The notes beneath the pieces are model-generated. The model was not told where the DNA came from. It saw only the letters and a program-made list of their open reading frames with translations, and searched no databases. This document shows positions 28,782-38,294 of a stretch of DNA of 64,000 nucleotides, in pieces (position 1 is the stretch's first letter; each line of letters starts with the position of its first letter). The position numbers and the translations under genes were made by a program. The DNA is from Martelella sp. NC20 (lineage in GTDB: Bacteria > Pseudomonadota > Alphaproteobacteria > Rhizobiales > Rhizobiaceae), in the NCBI RefSeq assembly GCF_013459645.1, contig NZ_CP054861.1, forward strand, positions 5,506,001-5,570,000. Direction: 5' to 3'.

Positions 28782-29774
28782 TCAGCGCTTGCCGATCGGG
28801 TGCAGCGCCGCGCCGTTGTCCTCGAAGGCGGTGATGTTGGCAAGCGTAGTGCGGGCGATGTTGTGGAGCGCCTCCTGGGTGAAGAAGCCCTGATGGCCGG
28901 TGATCAGCACGTTCGGGAAGGTCAGGAGCCGGGCGAACACATCGTCGCGGATGACCGTGGAGGAGAGATCGCGGAAAAACAGATCCTCCTCCTCCTCGTA
29001 GACATCGAGCGCGAGCGCGCCAATGCGGCCGGATTTCAGCCCCTCGATGACCGCATGGGTATCGATCACTCCGCCGCGGCTGGTATTGACCAGCATGCGG
29101 CAGCGCTTCATCGATGCGATTGCACCCTCATCGATGAAATGGCGGGTTTCCGGCGTCAGCGGGCAATGAAGCGTGAGGATCTCGGATTTTTCGAGAAGCT
29201 CGTCCTTGCCGACATAACGCGCGCCGAGCGCGACCGCCTCGTCACTGGGATAGGGATCGAAGGCCAGAAGCTCGCAGCCGAAGCCGGCAAAGGCGCGCAT
29301 CACATTGCGGCCGATCCCGCCCGTGCCGACCACGCCGACGGTCTTGCCGTGAAGATCGAAGCCGAGCAGCCCGTTGAGGGCGAAATTGCCCTCCCGCACC
29401 CGGTTGAAGGCGCGGTGGATCTTGCGGTTCAGCGTCAGCACCAGCGCAAGGGTATGTTCTGCGATCGCATACGGGGAATAGGACGGCACCCGGGCGGCGG
29501 CGATCCCGAGGCGGTCGGCAGCAGTCAGATCCAGCCGGTTGAAGCCGGCGCATCTGAGCGCCACCAGTTCGACCCCGACAGCCTTCAGGACCGAGAGCGT
29601 GGATGCGCCGAGATCGTCGTTGACGAAAGCGCAGATCGCCTTCGAGCCGGCGGCCAGTTTCGCGGTCGGGGCATGGAGCCCGGCCTCGGTGAAGACCAGT
29701 TCGTGCCGGCCCTCGTTCGCGGCCTTCAGAAAATCTTCGTCATAGGGCTTGGCAGAAAAGACTGTGACACGCAT
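28782..29774 (-). CDS. ldhA: D-lactate dehydrogenase (2-hydroxyacid dehydrogenase)
   Basis: This NAD-dependent D-2-hydroxyacid dehydrogenase reduces pyruvate to D-lactate. The ATG at 29774 (AGGAACC upstream) gives 330 residues, normal for the family; the longer frame is not supported. It has GVVGTGGIGRN (NAD fold), SRGGVIDT, the catalytic Glu region DVYEEEEDLFF and the catalytic His in ITGHQGFFT. The DLFF motif after the Glu is typical of fermentative D-LDH rather than phosphoglycerate dehydrogenase. Confidence 0.9.
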   Translation of the reverse strand: MRVTVFSAKPYDEDFLKAANEGRHELVFTEAGLHAPTAKLAAGSKAICAFVNDDLGASTLSVLKAVGVELVALRCAGFNRLDLTAADRLGIAAARVPSYSPYAIAEHTLALVLTLNRKIHRAFNRVREGNFALNGLLGFDLHGKTVGVVGTGGIGRNVMRAFAGFGCELLAFDPYPSDEAVALGARYVGKDELLEKSEILTLHCPLTPETRHFIDEGAIASMKRCRMLVNTSRGGVIDTHAVIEGLKSGRIGALALDVYEEEEDLFFRDLSSTVIRDDVFARLLTFPNVLITGHQGFFTQEALHNIARTTLANITAFEDNGAALHPIGKR

Positions 29775-29917
29775 GGCGGTTCCTGTAGCTTGACGCGGGC
29801 CAGCCAAGTGTAGGGGCCTTTGCGACAATGGCAATGACAATGGCTGGCGGCAATCGCTGGCGGCAATCGCAGATTCGGTATTCTGTCGCCTTCCCCCCGA
29901 TTTTGCGGGATTACGCA

Positions 29918-29946
29918 TTGACGGATCGTCGGTTTCGCTTTATATG
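29918..29946 (+). promoter_or_regulatory. Sigma-70-type promoter for rpsT
   Basis: TTGACG at 29918-29923 and TATATG at 29941-29946 are separated by 17 bp, the optimal housekeeping spacing. They lie 124 bp upstream of the rpsT start, with a GATGAGCTTCATC palindrome (29970-29982) in the leader. Confidence 0.65.
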
Positions 29947-30069
29947 CCCGGCCACAGTATTTGAAAGCTCGATGAGCTTCATCAATTGCTCCCGTCACAA
30001 AAGCGAATGAGGCCTTTTACGGCGACCGCAACTGACGGAGCTTGCGTCAGAATTCGAAGAGAGACTTAT

Positions 30070-30336
30070 ATGGCCAATACAACTTCGGCGAAAAAGGCGA
30101 CGCGCAAGATGGCCCGCCGTACTGCCGTCAACAAGTCCCGCCGCACTCGTGTCCGCGGCTATATCCGCAAGGTTGAGGAAGCGATCCTCGCCGGCGATCT
30201 CGATCAGGCAAAGGCCGCTCTGGCCGTCGCCGAGCCGGAACTGGCGCGCGCCGCCAGCAAGGGTGTTCTTCACCGCAACACCGCCTCGCGCAAGGTATCG
30301 CGCCTGGCCCGGCGGGTGAAGTCGATTTCGGCCTGA
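30070..30336 (+). CDS. rpsT: 30S ribosomal protein S20
   Basis: This small basic protein binds 16S rRNA. From the ATG at 30070 (GAAGAGAGA upstream) it has 88 residues, the family length, with [24 protein letters not shown] and the late motif [20 protein letters not shown]. The upstream open frame is not part of it. A strong terminator follows. rpsT beside dnaA is the usual Rhizobiales order. Confidence 0.98.
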   Translation: MANTTSAKKATRKMARRTAVNKSRRTRVRGYIRKVEEAILAGDLDQAKAALAVAEPELARAASKGVLHRNTASRKVSRLARRVKSISA

Positions 30337-30365
30337 GCCGAATTTGAAATCAAGCTTTTTGAAGA

Positions 30366-30389
30366 ACCCGGCCCCGCGCCGGGTTTTTT
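30366..30389 (+). terminator. Intrinsic terminator after rpsT
   Basis: A stem ACCCGGC/GCCGGGT with a 5-base loop is followed by a run of six T residues, 30 bp after the rpsT stop. Confidence 0.9.
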
Positions 30390-31146
30390 GTTTTGAGTTC
30401 ATACACTTGTAGATTGTGACATCAACATTACAGACAGATGTCATAAAAATGACCAAAAAAATTTAGCTCTATCAAAGGTTTACGGGAGGTTCGCCGCATT
30501 TCCACCATTTTCGGGCCGCCGCGCCCGGCGCAAAAATGTAATCGGCAAAATTTATTTTCTCGGGCGACCCGTTCCATCCAATGTCAGTCATATCTGAATC
30601 TAATTGATTCAAAAGCGATTCTTTTCCACCCCTCTGCGGGAACGCAAACTCACTCGTAAGAGTCAATGCTGGAAGCGCCGAGTCGGCAAAAATTCCTTGT
30701 TGAAATTGTCGGTCGTTCTTGCCTAAATGCCTCCCGACAGCAAACGGAATGAGCTCCCGATCTCTTCGGGAGGGGCGTGTTCGACACAGGATGCGTTGTC
30801 TTCCCGGCGCTGGGAGCGGTTGCCTTGTGGCGCCGTTTTTCCAACAATCACAGGTTGCACTCCGGTTTTCACGCGAATTCCGGGATCGTTCCTGTGTGTC
30901 TTTTGCGAACGGCCAACGAGATCAGGGGGAGCATCACAACTTCAGGGCAGTATAGCTCCGGACATTTTGCAGCCTGCATTTTCCGATACGAGGATCGGAT
31001 GGCGGGTGAGCGGCGGAAAGTCCCATTTCCGGCATTGAGCCGGACTACAACGCATGCCGGGAAGACACCGGCAGCAGGGCAAAACAGGCAGCGGGCGATT
31101 AAAAACAAGCGCGCGCCAGGGTGATGACGTTTGAAAGGCGGCAACG
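30390..31146. other. Long rpsT-dnaA intergenic region, no gene supported
   Basis: This 757-bp stretch holds no convincing gene. A hairpin CTCCCGA/TCGGGAG lies at 30754-30772. The minus strand is open without ATG from about 30,920 down to 30,472, ending in a stretch (GWNGSPEKINFADYIFAPGA) that looks more coding-like than the rest, possibly a gene remnant. No clear DnaA boxes were found by eye. The dnaA promoter should lie in its right part, but no strong hexamer pair stood out. Confidence 0.5.
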
Positions 31147-32697
31147 ATGAGAATGAGAATGGTAGCCTCTCGCACCGAGGGCAATGCGGGCGATTCGGAG
31201 GCCGGTGGACATGATGCAAAACCGGCGACAGCTGCCAGGAATTCCAACGGGGACGATATCTTCTTCGAACGTTGCTGCACCGCGTTGAAAGCCCATGTCG
31301 GCGGCGATGTCTATGCCAGTTGGTTCGGCCGTTTGAAACTGCATTCCTGCGACAAGGGCGTGGTCCGCTTTTCGGTGCCCACCGCCTTTCTGAAGTCGTG
31401 GATCAACAATCACTATCTCGATCTGATCACCGAGATCGCCCGCGCGGAACGTCCGCACGTGCTGAAGATCGAGATTCTGGTCCGTTCCGCGACCCGCGCT
31501 CCGCGCCAGCCGCTCACAAACGAGCAACCGAAGCCGATCGCCGCCAGCCCCGCTCCGGTATCGCGGCCGCTGATGCGCGCACCGGCCGGCCAGCCGCTGA
31601 TGCCCGATCCCGAAATGCCGCAGGCGCGCGGCGCCAACACGTCGGGCCAGACCGTTTTCGGCTCGCCACTCGATCCGTTCTTCACCTTTGACAGCTTCGT
31701 CGAGGGCGCATCCAACCGGGTTGCCTTTGCCGCCGCCAGGACCATCGCCGAATCTGGCATGGCGGCGGTGCGCTTCAATCCGCTGTTCATTCACTCCTCG
31801 GTCGGTCTCGGCAAGACCCATCTTCTGCAGGCGATCGCGAACGCGGCGCTTGCCTCGCCCGACAAGCAGCGCGTGGTCTACCTCACCGCCGAATACTTCA
31901 TGTGGAAATTCGCCACCGCGATCCGCGACAACGACGCGCTGACGCTCAAGGATTCGCTGCGCAATATCGACCTTCTGGTGATCGACGACATGCAGTTCCT
32001 GCAGGGCAAGATGATCCAGCACGAATTCTGCCACCTGATCAACACGCTGCTCGACAGCGCCAAACAGGTTGTCGTCGCCGCCGACCGCGCGCCGTGGGAG
32101 CTGGAATCGCTCGACCCCCGGGTGCGTTCGCGCCTGACCGGCGGCGTTTCGCTGGAAATGAACGGTCCCGACTACACGATGCGGCTGGAAATGCTGAAGC
32201 GCCGGCTTTATCTGGCGCAGCAGGAAGACGCCGCGATCGACATCGCCCCGGAAGTGCTCGAACATGTCGCCAGCAAGGTGACCGCGAGCGGGCGCGAGCT
32301 TGAAGGCGCGTTCAACCAGTTGCTGTTCCGCCGCTCGTTCGAACCCAACCTGTCGCTGGAACGCGTCGATGAGCTTCTGGTCCATCTTGTCGGAACCGGC
32401 GAGCCGAAGCGGGTGCGCATCGAGGATATCCAGCGCGTCGTCGCCCGTCATTATTGCGTCACCCGGCAGGAGCTCGTCTCCAACCGGCGCACGCGGGTGA
32501 TCGTCAAGCCGCGCCAGATCGCGATGTTTCTGGCCAAGACCATGACGCCGCGCTCCTTCCCGGAAATCGGCCGCCGTTTCGGCGGACGCGATCATACCAC
32601 CGTGCTGCATGCGGTGCGCAAGATCGAGGACCTTCTGGAGAAGGACAACAAGCTGTCGCAGGAGGTGGAACTTCTGAAACGGCTGATCAACGAGTAG
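31147..32697 (+). CDS. dnaA: Chromosomal replication initiator DnaA
   Basis: This AAA+ initiator binds DnaA boxes and opens oriC. The 516-residue protein has domain I at about 37-115 ([22 protein letters not shown]), a proline-rich linker to about 170, Walker A SSVGLGKT at 217-224, Walker [14 protein letters not shown] and the C-terminal DNA-binding signature [18 protein letters not shown] codons at 31147, 31153 and 31159 all fit; AAAGGCGG precedes the first. As in other Rhizobiales, dnaN and an obvious oriC are not beside it. Confidence 0.96.
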   Translation: MRMRMVASRTEGNAGDSEAGGHDAKPATAARNSNGDDIFFERCCTALKAHVGGDVYASWFGRLKLHSCDKGVVRFSVPTAFLKSWINNHYLDLITEIARAERPHVLKIEILVRSATRAPRQPLTNEQPKPIAASPAPVSRPLMRAPAGQPLMPDPEMPQARGANTSGQTVFGSPLDPFFTFDSFVEGASNRVAFAAARTIAESGMAAVRFNPLFIHSSVGLGKTHLLQAIANAALASPDKQRVVYLTAEYFMWKFATAIRDNDALTLKDSLRNIDLLVIDDMQFLQGKMIQHEFCHLINTLLDSAKQVVVAADRAPWELESLDPRVRSRLTGGVSLEMNGPDYTMRLEMLKRRLYLAQQEDAAIDIAPEVLEHVASKVTASGRELEGAFNQLLFRRSFEPNLSLERVDELLVHLVGTGEPKRVRIEDIQRVVARHYCVTRQELVSNRRTRVIVKPRQIAMFLAKTMTPRSFPEIGRRFGGRDHTTVLHAVRKIEDLLEKDNKLSQEVELLKRLINE

Positions 32698-32792
32698 ACA
32701 GCGCCCGAGTTCATTACCTGAAATCACGGCTGCGAGCGCTTAACGCATTGAGCAGCGATACTCTTTGGCCAGCGCACGCCGTGTGGCCTGGA

Positions 32793-32813
32793 TCCTCGGG
32801 TCAAGCCCGAGGA
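32793..32813. repeat. Short REP-like palindrome
   Basis: TCCTCGGG and CCCGAGGA flank a TCAAG loop in the gap after dnaA. This sequence type is common between alphaproteobacterial genes. Only one copy was noticed here. Confidence 0.55.
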
Positions 32814-32848
32814 CGCGGAGTGTGAGGACAGGTTCGTCACCGCTCGAT

Positions 32849-32873
32849 AAGCCCGGCCCCGCGCCGGGCTTTT
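32849..32873 (+). terminator. Intrinsic terminator downstream of dnaA
   Basis: A GCCCGGC/GCCGGGC stem with a 5-base loop is followed by TTTT, about 155 bp after the dnaA stop. Stem and loop are nearly the same as in the rpsT terminator. Confidence 0.75.
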
Positions 32874-32921
32874 CTCATTCCTGCCGACTTGCTAAAGCAG
32901 ACGGCAAACAGGAGAGACGTC

Positions 32922-33275
32922 ATGCTGGTCACGCTTTACGGAATCAGGAATTGCGACACGATGAAGAAGGCCTGGACCTGGCTCGACGCGCATTCCATTG
33001 CCTACGACTTTCACGACTACAAGAAGGCCGGCATCGACCGGGCGCATCTGGAGCGCTGGTGCGACGAAGCCGGCTGGGACAAGGTTCTGAACCGCGCCGG
33101 CATGACCTTCCGCAAGCTGCCGGAGGCCGACAAGACCGATCTCACCCGCGAAAAGGCGATCGGTCTGATGCTGGCCCAACCCTCGATGATCAAGCGGCCG
33201 GTGCTGGAAACGGACGGGGCGATTACGCTCGGCTTCAGGCCGGACAGCTACGAAGCCCTTTTTGGCAAGGGCTAG
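32922..33275 (+). CDS. ArsC/Spx-family protein (YffB-like)
   Basis: This 117-residue thioredoxin-fold protein starts at an ATG with GGAGAG upstream. MLVTLYGIRNCDTMKKAWTWL places one cysteine in the ArsC-type position (NCDTMKKA), and RPVLETDGAITLGF matches the later conserved segment. The second cysteine of arsenate reductase is not present nearby. YffB-type proteins are glutathione-dependent reductase candidates, so arsenate as substrate is unlikely. It precedes ybaK by 3 bases. Confidence 0.85.
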   Translation: MLVTLYGIRNCDTMKKAWTWLDAHSIAYDFHDYKKAGIDRAHLERWCDEAGWDKVLNRAGMTFRKLPEADKTDLTREKAIGLMLAQPSMIKRPVLETDGAITLGFRPDSYEALFGKG

Positions 33276-33278
33276 GCG

Positions 33279-33752
33279 ATGGCGAAGACCACGCAGGCGA
33301 CCCGGTTTCTCGACAAGGCCGGCGTCGATTACACCATCCAGCAGTATGATTACGACCCCAATGCCTTCAAGGTCGGGCTTCAGGCGGCCGAAGCGATCGG
33401 CGAGGCCCCCGACCGGGTGCTGAAGACGCTGATGGCCATGGTTGATGGCAGGCCGGTCTGCGCGGTGGTGCCCTCCAATGCCGAAGTCTCGATGAAGAAA
33501 CTCGCCACCGCCTTTTCCGGCAAGCATGCCGAGATGGCGGACCCGAAGACCGCCGAGCGGCTTTCCGGCTATCATGTCGGCGGCATCTCGCCCTTCGGCC
33601 AGAGAAAGCGCGTGCCGGTGGCGTTCGAGGAGAAGGCGCTTGCCGAGCCCTATGTGGTGATGAATGGCGGCCAGCGCGGTTTGCAGGTCAAGCTTGCGCC
33701 GGCCGACGCGGTGAAGGCGCTTGGCGCGGTAACGGCGGGCGTGATCGCGTAA
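33279..33752 (+). CDS. ybaK: YbaK/EbsC-type Cys-tRNA(Pro) deacylase
   Basis: This 157-residue trans-editing protein hydrolyses misacylated Cys-tRNA(Pro). It has the family pattern ATRFLDKAGVDYTIQQYDYD, the conserved lysine in VLKTLMA, and the glycine-rich VGGISPFGQRKRVPV. It follows the ArsC/Spx-like gene by 3 bases and both are probably one operon. Confidence 0.92.
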   Translation: MAKTTQATRFLDKAGVDYTIQQYDYDPNAFKVGLQAAEAIGEAPDRVLKTLMAMVDGRPVCAVVPSNAEVSMKKLATAFSGKHAEMADPKTAERLSGYHVGGISPFGQRKRVPVAFEEKALAEPYVVMNGGQRGLQVKLAPADAVKALGAVTAGVIA

Positions 33753-33755
33753 ACC

Positions 33756-34526
33756 TCAGATCGGGTCGCCGCGCGCCGCCTCGCGCGCTTTCGCCCGCGC
33801 TTCCGGCGTGAAGGCAGAACAGTCCGGGCTGGTTGCGATAACGCCGGCAAGGTCGTTTCGGGCAATGGCATCCTCCACGAAGGCGAGCCGGTCCCTGCCT
33901 TGCAGTTCGATTACCGCCTGACGCAGAATCGGGGCCGGTTCGTTCCCGTAACGGCGCTCCTGTCTGGCCTCAAGGTAGTACCGGATATCCGGATTGAAGC
34001 GGAAATCCAGCCAGTTGCGGCTACGCAGCAGTTCCGGGATCGCGAAATAATGTCCGGTTTCGGCAAAACTGACGAGCTTGTGCAGAAGCTCCACCACACG
34101 GTCCTCAAGGATGGTTTCGGCGGGTCTGCCGAACCTGCCGCAGAACAGCCCGTCCAGACGGCTTTCGGAAGGGCGCAGGATATAAACCTCCCTGAGCGCC
34201 TCGCTGACAGTCTGCACGATGCAGAAAGCCGAGGCCGAACGCTCCGTTCGAAGCACATGCAGCTTCCATGCCTCAAGGCCGTCTTCGCCATCGTGTTTCA
34301 GCGCGTAATCCGGATACGTCCTGTTATAGATCAGGTAGTCGAAAGCCACCTGGGCGGCGCATCCGTCAAACCCCAACGCATTGATATCCGCGATCATTGC
34401 CAGATCTTCTTGCGCATACTCATCGGGATAGGACGGATGGGGATGCGTTTCGAAAGACCAGCGATCTGCGGCGTGCGCCGGCTGCAGAATGGCCAGAAAC
34501 AGCAAGACGATAGCCCCTAGCCGCAT
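33756..34526 (-). CDS. Uncharacterised secreted protein
   Basis: From the ATG at 34526 the product has 256 residues with a signal peptide (LGAIVLLFLAILQPAHA). The mature protein has four cysteines (DGCAAQ, SAFCIV, LFCGRF, SPDCSA) and no recognisable domain. It is convergent with ybaK, with 3 bases between the stops. A longer frame upstream is not supported. The function is unknown. Confidence 0.65.
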   Translation of the reverse strand: MRLGAIVLLFLAILQPAHAADRWSFETHPHPSYPDEYAQEDLAMIADINALGFDGCAAQVAFDYLIYNRTYPDYALKHDGEDGLEAWKLHVLRTERSASAFCIVQTVSEALREVYILRPSESRLDGLFCGRFGRPAETILEDRVVELLHKLVSFAETGHYFAIPELLRSRNWLDFRFNPDIRYYLEARQERRYGNEPAPILRQAVIELQGRDRLAFVEDAIARNDLAGVIATSPDCSAFTPEARAKAREAARGDPI

Positions 34527-34602
34527 TTCACCCAATCCCCGCAAATCCCCGCTCCCGATGCAAGCACTACCATAGGCTTCCACAACAAGCGGAGCAATCA
34601 AT

Positions 34603-35019
34603 ATGCGTGAGCCTGAAAAAGACCCGGAACAATGCCGCGTACGCCGGGATGCGGAAATTATGATCAACGAGCGGATCAAGAACAGTCTTGAGGTTTATAG
34701 AAATGCTGCTGAACTTCACGAGAAAGCAAAAACGGCCAGAGCCGATGCTCAAAATGAAATATACAAACTCCAGGCGTTGCAGGCAGCCGCTGCGGCGGCA
34801 GGCACAGCCCCTCATCCAGGATTGCGGACCGGCAGCAGTATAGCGGGAATAGCGCTGGATGTGATGATCACTCGAGCCGAAGAGAAGCTGCGCCTTGGCG
34901 ATGGTGAGTACATGAAAACCAAAGCCCAGATGGAGGCCGCCAAACAAGCCCATGCAGATTGGCAAGACCGACTGACCGAGAATGCCAAACAATTGCGTGC
35001 ATTGAACTGCGTCATTTAA
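34603..35019 (+). CDS. Uncharacterised helical protein
   Basis: This 138-residue protein starts with an ATG after GGAGCAATCAAT. It is hydrophilic and helix-rich (NERIKNSLEVYRNAAELHEKAKTARADAQNEIYKLQ), with an alanine/glycine-rich break at about 60-90, so it probably forms a coiled coil. It has no signal peptide or known motif, and it is less GC-rich than its neighbours, which may point to a recent arrival. It is not assigned to a family. Confidence 0.6.
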   Translation: MREPEKDPEQCRVRRDAEIMINERIKNSLEVYRNAAELHEKAKTARADAQNEIYKLQALQAAAAAAGTAPHPGLRTGSSIAGIALDVMITRAEEKLRLGDGEYMKTKAQMEAAKQAHADWQDRLTENAKQLRALNCVI

Positions 35020-35113
35020 AGCCGGGATATCCCCAAAAAGCCGTGACTGCTTCAATTCCGTCGCAAAACGCATTAGACAGGTTCCGACAATTGCAAATCC
35101 ATGCGAGGCGACG

Positions 35114-36370
35114 ATGAACGTTCAGACACGGCTTCCCCATCCCATCGATCTGGAAAAACTCGAAAAACTGGCCGAGGTCGCCGTCAAGGTCGGCCTCAAC
35201 CTTGCCGAGGGGCAGGACCTGGTGATGACCGCGCCGATCGAGGCGCAGCCGCTGACCCGGCTGATCAGCCGCCATGCCTATCAGGCCGGCGCCGGCGTGG
35301 TGACCACGCTGTTTTCCGACCCGGAGGCGACGCTGGAACGGTTCGAGCACGGCCATGACGCGAGCTTCGACAAGGCCGCGGACTGGCTCTACGAGGGCAT
35401 GGGCAAGGCGTTCGGCAATGGCGCGGCGCGGCTTGCGATCGCGGGCGACGATCCGATGCTGCTTGCCGCCCAGGATGCCGACAAGGTTGCCCGCGCCAAC
35501 CGCGCCATGTCGACCGCCTACAAGCCGGCGCTGGAGAAGATCGCGGGGTTCGACATCAACTGGAACATCGTCTCCTACCCGACGCTTGCCTGGGCGAGGA
35601 CGGTATTCCCGCAGGACCCCGACGCGATCGCCGTCGCCAAGCTCGCCAAGGCGATCTACGCCGCATCGCGGGTGGACCGGCCCGACCCGGTCGGCGCGTG
35701 GCGCAAGCATAACGAGAACCTGCATGCCCGTTCCGCCTTTCTCAACGCCAAGCGGTTCTCGGCGCTGCACTACACCGGCCCCGGCACCGATCTGACGATC
35801 GGGCTTGCCGATGATCACGAGTGGCATGGCGGCGCGTCGATGGCCAAGAACGGCATTATCTGCAACCCGAACATCCCGACCGAGGAAGTGTTCACCACGC
35901 CGCACCGGCTCAGGGTCGACGGCCATGTCTCGTCCACCAAGCCGTTGTCCCACCAGGGCACGCTGATCGATGACATCCGCGTCGAATTCAGCGAGGGCCG
36001 CATCGTCAAGGCTTCCGCCGCCAAGGGCGAAGCGGTGCTGAACAAGGTGCTCGACACCGACGAGGGCGCCCGCCGGCTGGGCGAGGTGGCGCTGGTGCCG
36101 CATTCCTCGCCGATCTCGGCCAGCGGCATCCTGTTCTACAACACGCTGTTCGATGAGAACGCCTCGTGCCACATCGCGCTCGGCCAGTGCTATTCGAAAT
36201 GCTTCCTCAACGGCGACACGCTTTCGCCCGACGAGATCGCGGCGCGCGGCGGCAATTCATCGCTGATCCATATCGACTGGATGATCGGCTCCGACAGGAT
36301 CGACATCGACGGGATCGACGCCGACGGCAATGCCACGCCGGTGATGCGCGGCGGCGAATGGGCCGAGTAG
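35114..36370 (+). CDS. M29-family aminopeptidase
   Basis: This 418-residue metalloaminopeptidase matches the thermophilic aminopeptidase (M29; AmpS/PepS) family. Metal-ligand motifs are visible as TEEVFTTPHRLRVDG, SGILFYNTLFDENASCHIALGQ and the C-terminal NSSLIHIDWMIGS. The N-terminus IDLEKLEKLAEVAVKVGLNLAEGQ is typical. It is probably cytosolic. A short copy of the palindromic repeat follows and may serve as its terminator. Confidence 0.92.
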   Translation: MNVQTRLPHPIDLEKLEKLAEVAVKVGLNLAEGQDLVMTAPIEAQPLTRLISRHAYQAGAGVVTTLFSDPEATLERFEHGHDASFDKAADWLYEGMGKAFGNGAARLAIAGDDPMLLAAQDADKVARANRAMSTAYKPALEKIAGFDINWNIVSYPTLAWARTVFPQDPDAIAVAKLAKAIYAASRVDRPDPVGAWRKHNENLHARSAFLNAKRFSALHYTGPGTDLTIGLADDHEWHGGASMAKNGIICNPNIPTEEVFTTPHRLRVDGHVSSTKPLSHQGTLIDDIRVEFSEGRIVKASAAKGEAVLNKVLDTDEGARRLGEVALVPHSSPISASGILFYNTLFDENASCHIALGQCYSKCFLNGDTLSPDEIAARGGNSSLIHIDWMIGSDRIDIDGIDADGNATPVMRGGEWAE

Positions 36371-36397
36371 GCAACACTCCCAAACCTTCCGGACAAT

Positions 36398-36423
36398 AAT
36401 CTCCCCCCTTGAGGGGAGAGATT
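36398..36423. repeat. Short (outer hairpin only) copy of the palindromic repeat
   Basis: AATCTCCCCCC TTGA GGGGAGAGATT is a single outer hairpin of the mosaic repeat, located between the convergent aminopeptidase and xseA genes. Confidence 0.75.
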
Positions 36424-36445
36424 GTGGGCGGCAAGGCTGCGGTGA

Positions 36446-37906
36446 CTAAAACAGGCTGCCCTGAGTGGGCGGTTTGGCGGGGATTTTTGGCTTTTTCTTA
36501 GGCTTTGGTGCAGGCGGGGCCTCCGACGGTGTGCCCCCCTCGCCCGTCACCGCCTTTACCCTTCCGTCGGCAAACTCGATCTCGACCGGCGCGCCGGACT
36601 GGATTCCAGCCGCGCGCGAGACCGGGCGGTTGTCCTGATCGCGGATCACCGCAAAGCCGCGCGCCAGCACATTGCGGTAGGACAGCGAGTTCAGCACCCG
36701 CTGCTGGCCGGCGATGGCGGCGCGATGGGTCTTCAGGCCGGCATCGACCGCGGTTGCCGCCCGGCGCGAAAGCACCGCTACCTTTTCACGGTCACGCGCG
36801 ATCATCATCGTCAGGCGCTGGGGCGTTGCCGAAAGGCCGGAGGCGCTGCGCTCAAACGCCCGGCGCTTGTTGATGGTATTGAGTTCCAGCGCGCGGGTGC
36901 TTCTCAGCGCCGCCTCATCGAAGCGCCGTCGCGGCAGGGCCAGCAACTGATCGAGCGACGGCAGGCCGCGGACAAGCCCGGTCAGCGTCTGCCGGCGGAA
37001 ATCCATCACCCGGGAAACGGCGCTTGCAAGCCGGGCTGCGAGACGGGCCTGATCGGCGACGAGGTCGGCCTTGACCGGCACGGCCCGTTCGGCCGCCCCC
37101 GTCGGCGTCGGGGCGCGGTAATCGGCGGCGTGATCGATCAGCGTCCAGTCGGTCTCGTGGCCGACGGCGGAGATCAGCGGGATCTTGCTTTCGTATGCCG
37201 CCCGCACCACCGCCTCGTCATTGAAGCCCCAGAGATCTTCCAGCGAGCCGCCGCCGCGCGCGACGATCAGCACATCGGGCTGGCGCACGGGAGCGTCGGG
37301 GCCGAGGGCGTTGAACCCCCTGATGGCGGCGGCGACCGCATCGCCCGAACCATCGCCCTGGACCTTCACCGGCCAGACCACGACATGGACCGGAAAGCGA
37401 TCGGCAATGCGGTGCAGGATATCGCGGATCACCGCCCCGGTCGGCGACGTGACCACACCCACGACACGCGGCATGAACGGCAGCTTCTTCTTGGCCGCCT
37501 CGTCGAACAGGCCCTCGGCAGCGAGCTTCCTGCGGCGCTCTTCCAAGAGCGCCATCAGCGCGCCGGCGCCGGCAGGCTCCAGCGCCTCCACCACGATCTG
37601 GTATTTCGAAGCGCCGGGGAAGGTGGTGACCTTGCCGGTGACGATCACTTCCATGCCCTCTTCCGGCTTGATCTTCAGCCCGGAAAATACGCCGCGCCAG
37701 ATGACGGCATCGATCCGGGCGCGCTCGTCCTTGATCGAAAAATAGGCGTGACCCGAGGAATGTGGTCCGCGGTAGCCGGAGATTTCGCCGCGCAGGCGAA
37801 TCCGTTCGAACCGGTCCTCGACCGTGCGTTTGATCGATCCGGAAAGCTCCGAAACGGTAAATTCCGTCAGGTTTGTCGCCGATTCGGCGTCGAAGGGATT
37901 GCTCAT
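36446..37906 (-). CDS. xseA: Exodeoxyribonuclease VII large subunit
   Basis: This is the catalytic subunit of ExoVII, which degrades single-stranded DNA. From the ATG at 37906 it has 486 residues. It has an N-terminal OB fold ([31 protein letters not shown]), the core motifs [30 protein letters not shown] and [17 protein letters not shown], and a long helical C-terminus with a lysine/proline-rich tail. xseB is not in the window. Confidence 0.96.
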   Translation of the reverse strand: MSNPFDAESATNLTEFTVSELSGSIKRTVEDRFERIRLRGEISGYRGPHSSGHAYFSIKDERARIDAVIWRGVFSGLKIKPEEGMEVIVTGKVTTFPGASKYQIVVEALEPAGAGALMALLEERRRKLAAEGLFDEAAKKKLPFMPRVVGVVTSPTGAVIRDILHRIADRFPVHVVVWPVKVQGDGSGDAVAAAIRGFNALGPDAPVRQPDVLIVARGGGSLEDLWGFNDEAVVRAAYESKIPLISAVGHETDWTLIDHAADYRAPTPTGAAERAVPVKADLVADQARLAARLASAVSRVMDFRRQTLTGLVRGLPSLDQLLALPRRRFDEAALRSTRALELNTINKRRAFERSASGLSATPQRLTMMIARDREKVAVLSRRAATAVDAGLKTHRAAIAGQQRVLNSLSYRNVLARGFAVIRDQDNRPVSRAAGIQSGAPVEIEFADGRVKAVTGEGGTPSEAPPAPKPKKKPKIPAKPPTQGSLF

Positions 37907-38030
37907 GGCTTTCAGTCTACCCGATCCGCGTTTCCGTTGCACAATCGAACCTGTTTTCTCCCCGCAAATCCCCGCGGCGCGCGCGGCCCGCAGAATTAGG
38001 GCCGGTCAACGCAAGCCAAGGAGACGCGTC

Positions 38031-38294
38031 ATGACAGACAGATTTGCATCCCGCCACGCAACGCTCACCAGCCCGGCCTATGACGGGTTCCCGATCACCA
38101 CCGACGACGCCGAACCGGTGCTGGAGGTTACTCGCGCACTCTATGTCGGGATCGCCGGAGATCTTACCGCGACCTTCGCCTCCGGCGAGACCGTTACCTT
38201 CCAGAACGTGTCCGCGGGCACGATCCTGCCCATCCGCGTCAGCCATGTCCTGGCCACCGGCACCACGGCAGATGCGCTGGTGGGACTGATATGA
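38031..38294 (+). CDS. Spike base protein, Rcc01079 family
   Basis: This 87-residue protein has ITTDDAEPVLEVTRALYVGIAGDLTATFASGETVTFQNVSAGTILPIRVSHVLATGTTADALVGL, the pattern of the phage/GTA spike base protein family named after Rhodobacter capsulatus rcc01079. The ATG at 38031 follows AAGGAGA; the longer open frame is not supported. In R. capsulatus this gene encodes part of the GTA head spike, at a locus separate from the main GTA cluster. Its stop overlaps the next gene by 4 bases. Confidence 0.82.
   Translation: MTDRFASRHATLTSPAYDGFPITTDDAEPVLEVTRALYVGIAGDLTATFASGETVTFQNVSAGTILPIRVSHVLATGTTADALVGLI

Noticed and set aside
30390..31146. Chromosomal origin beside dnaA
   Set aside because: No DnaA-box cluster or AT-rich unwinding block was seen, and in Rhizobiales the origin is usually away from dnaA.
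31099..32727. 542-codon minus-strand open frame
   Set aside because: It is the antisense of dnaA and shows no family motif.
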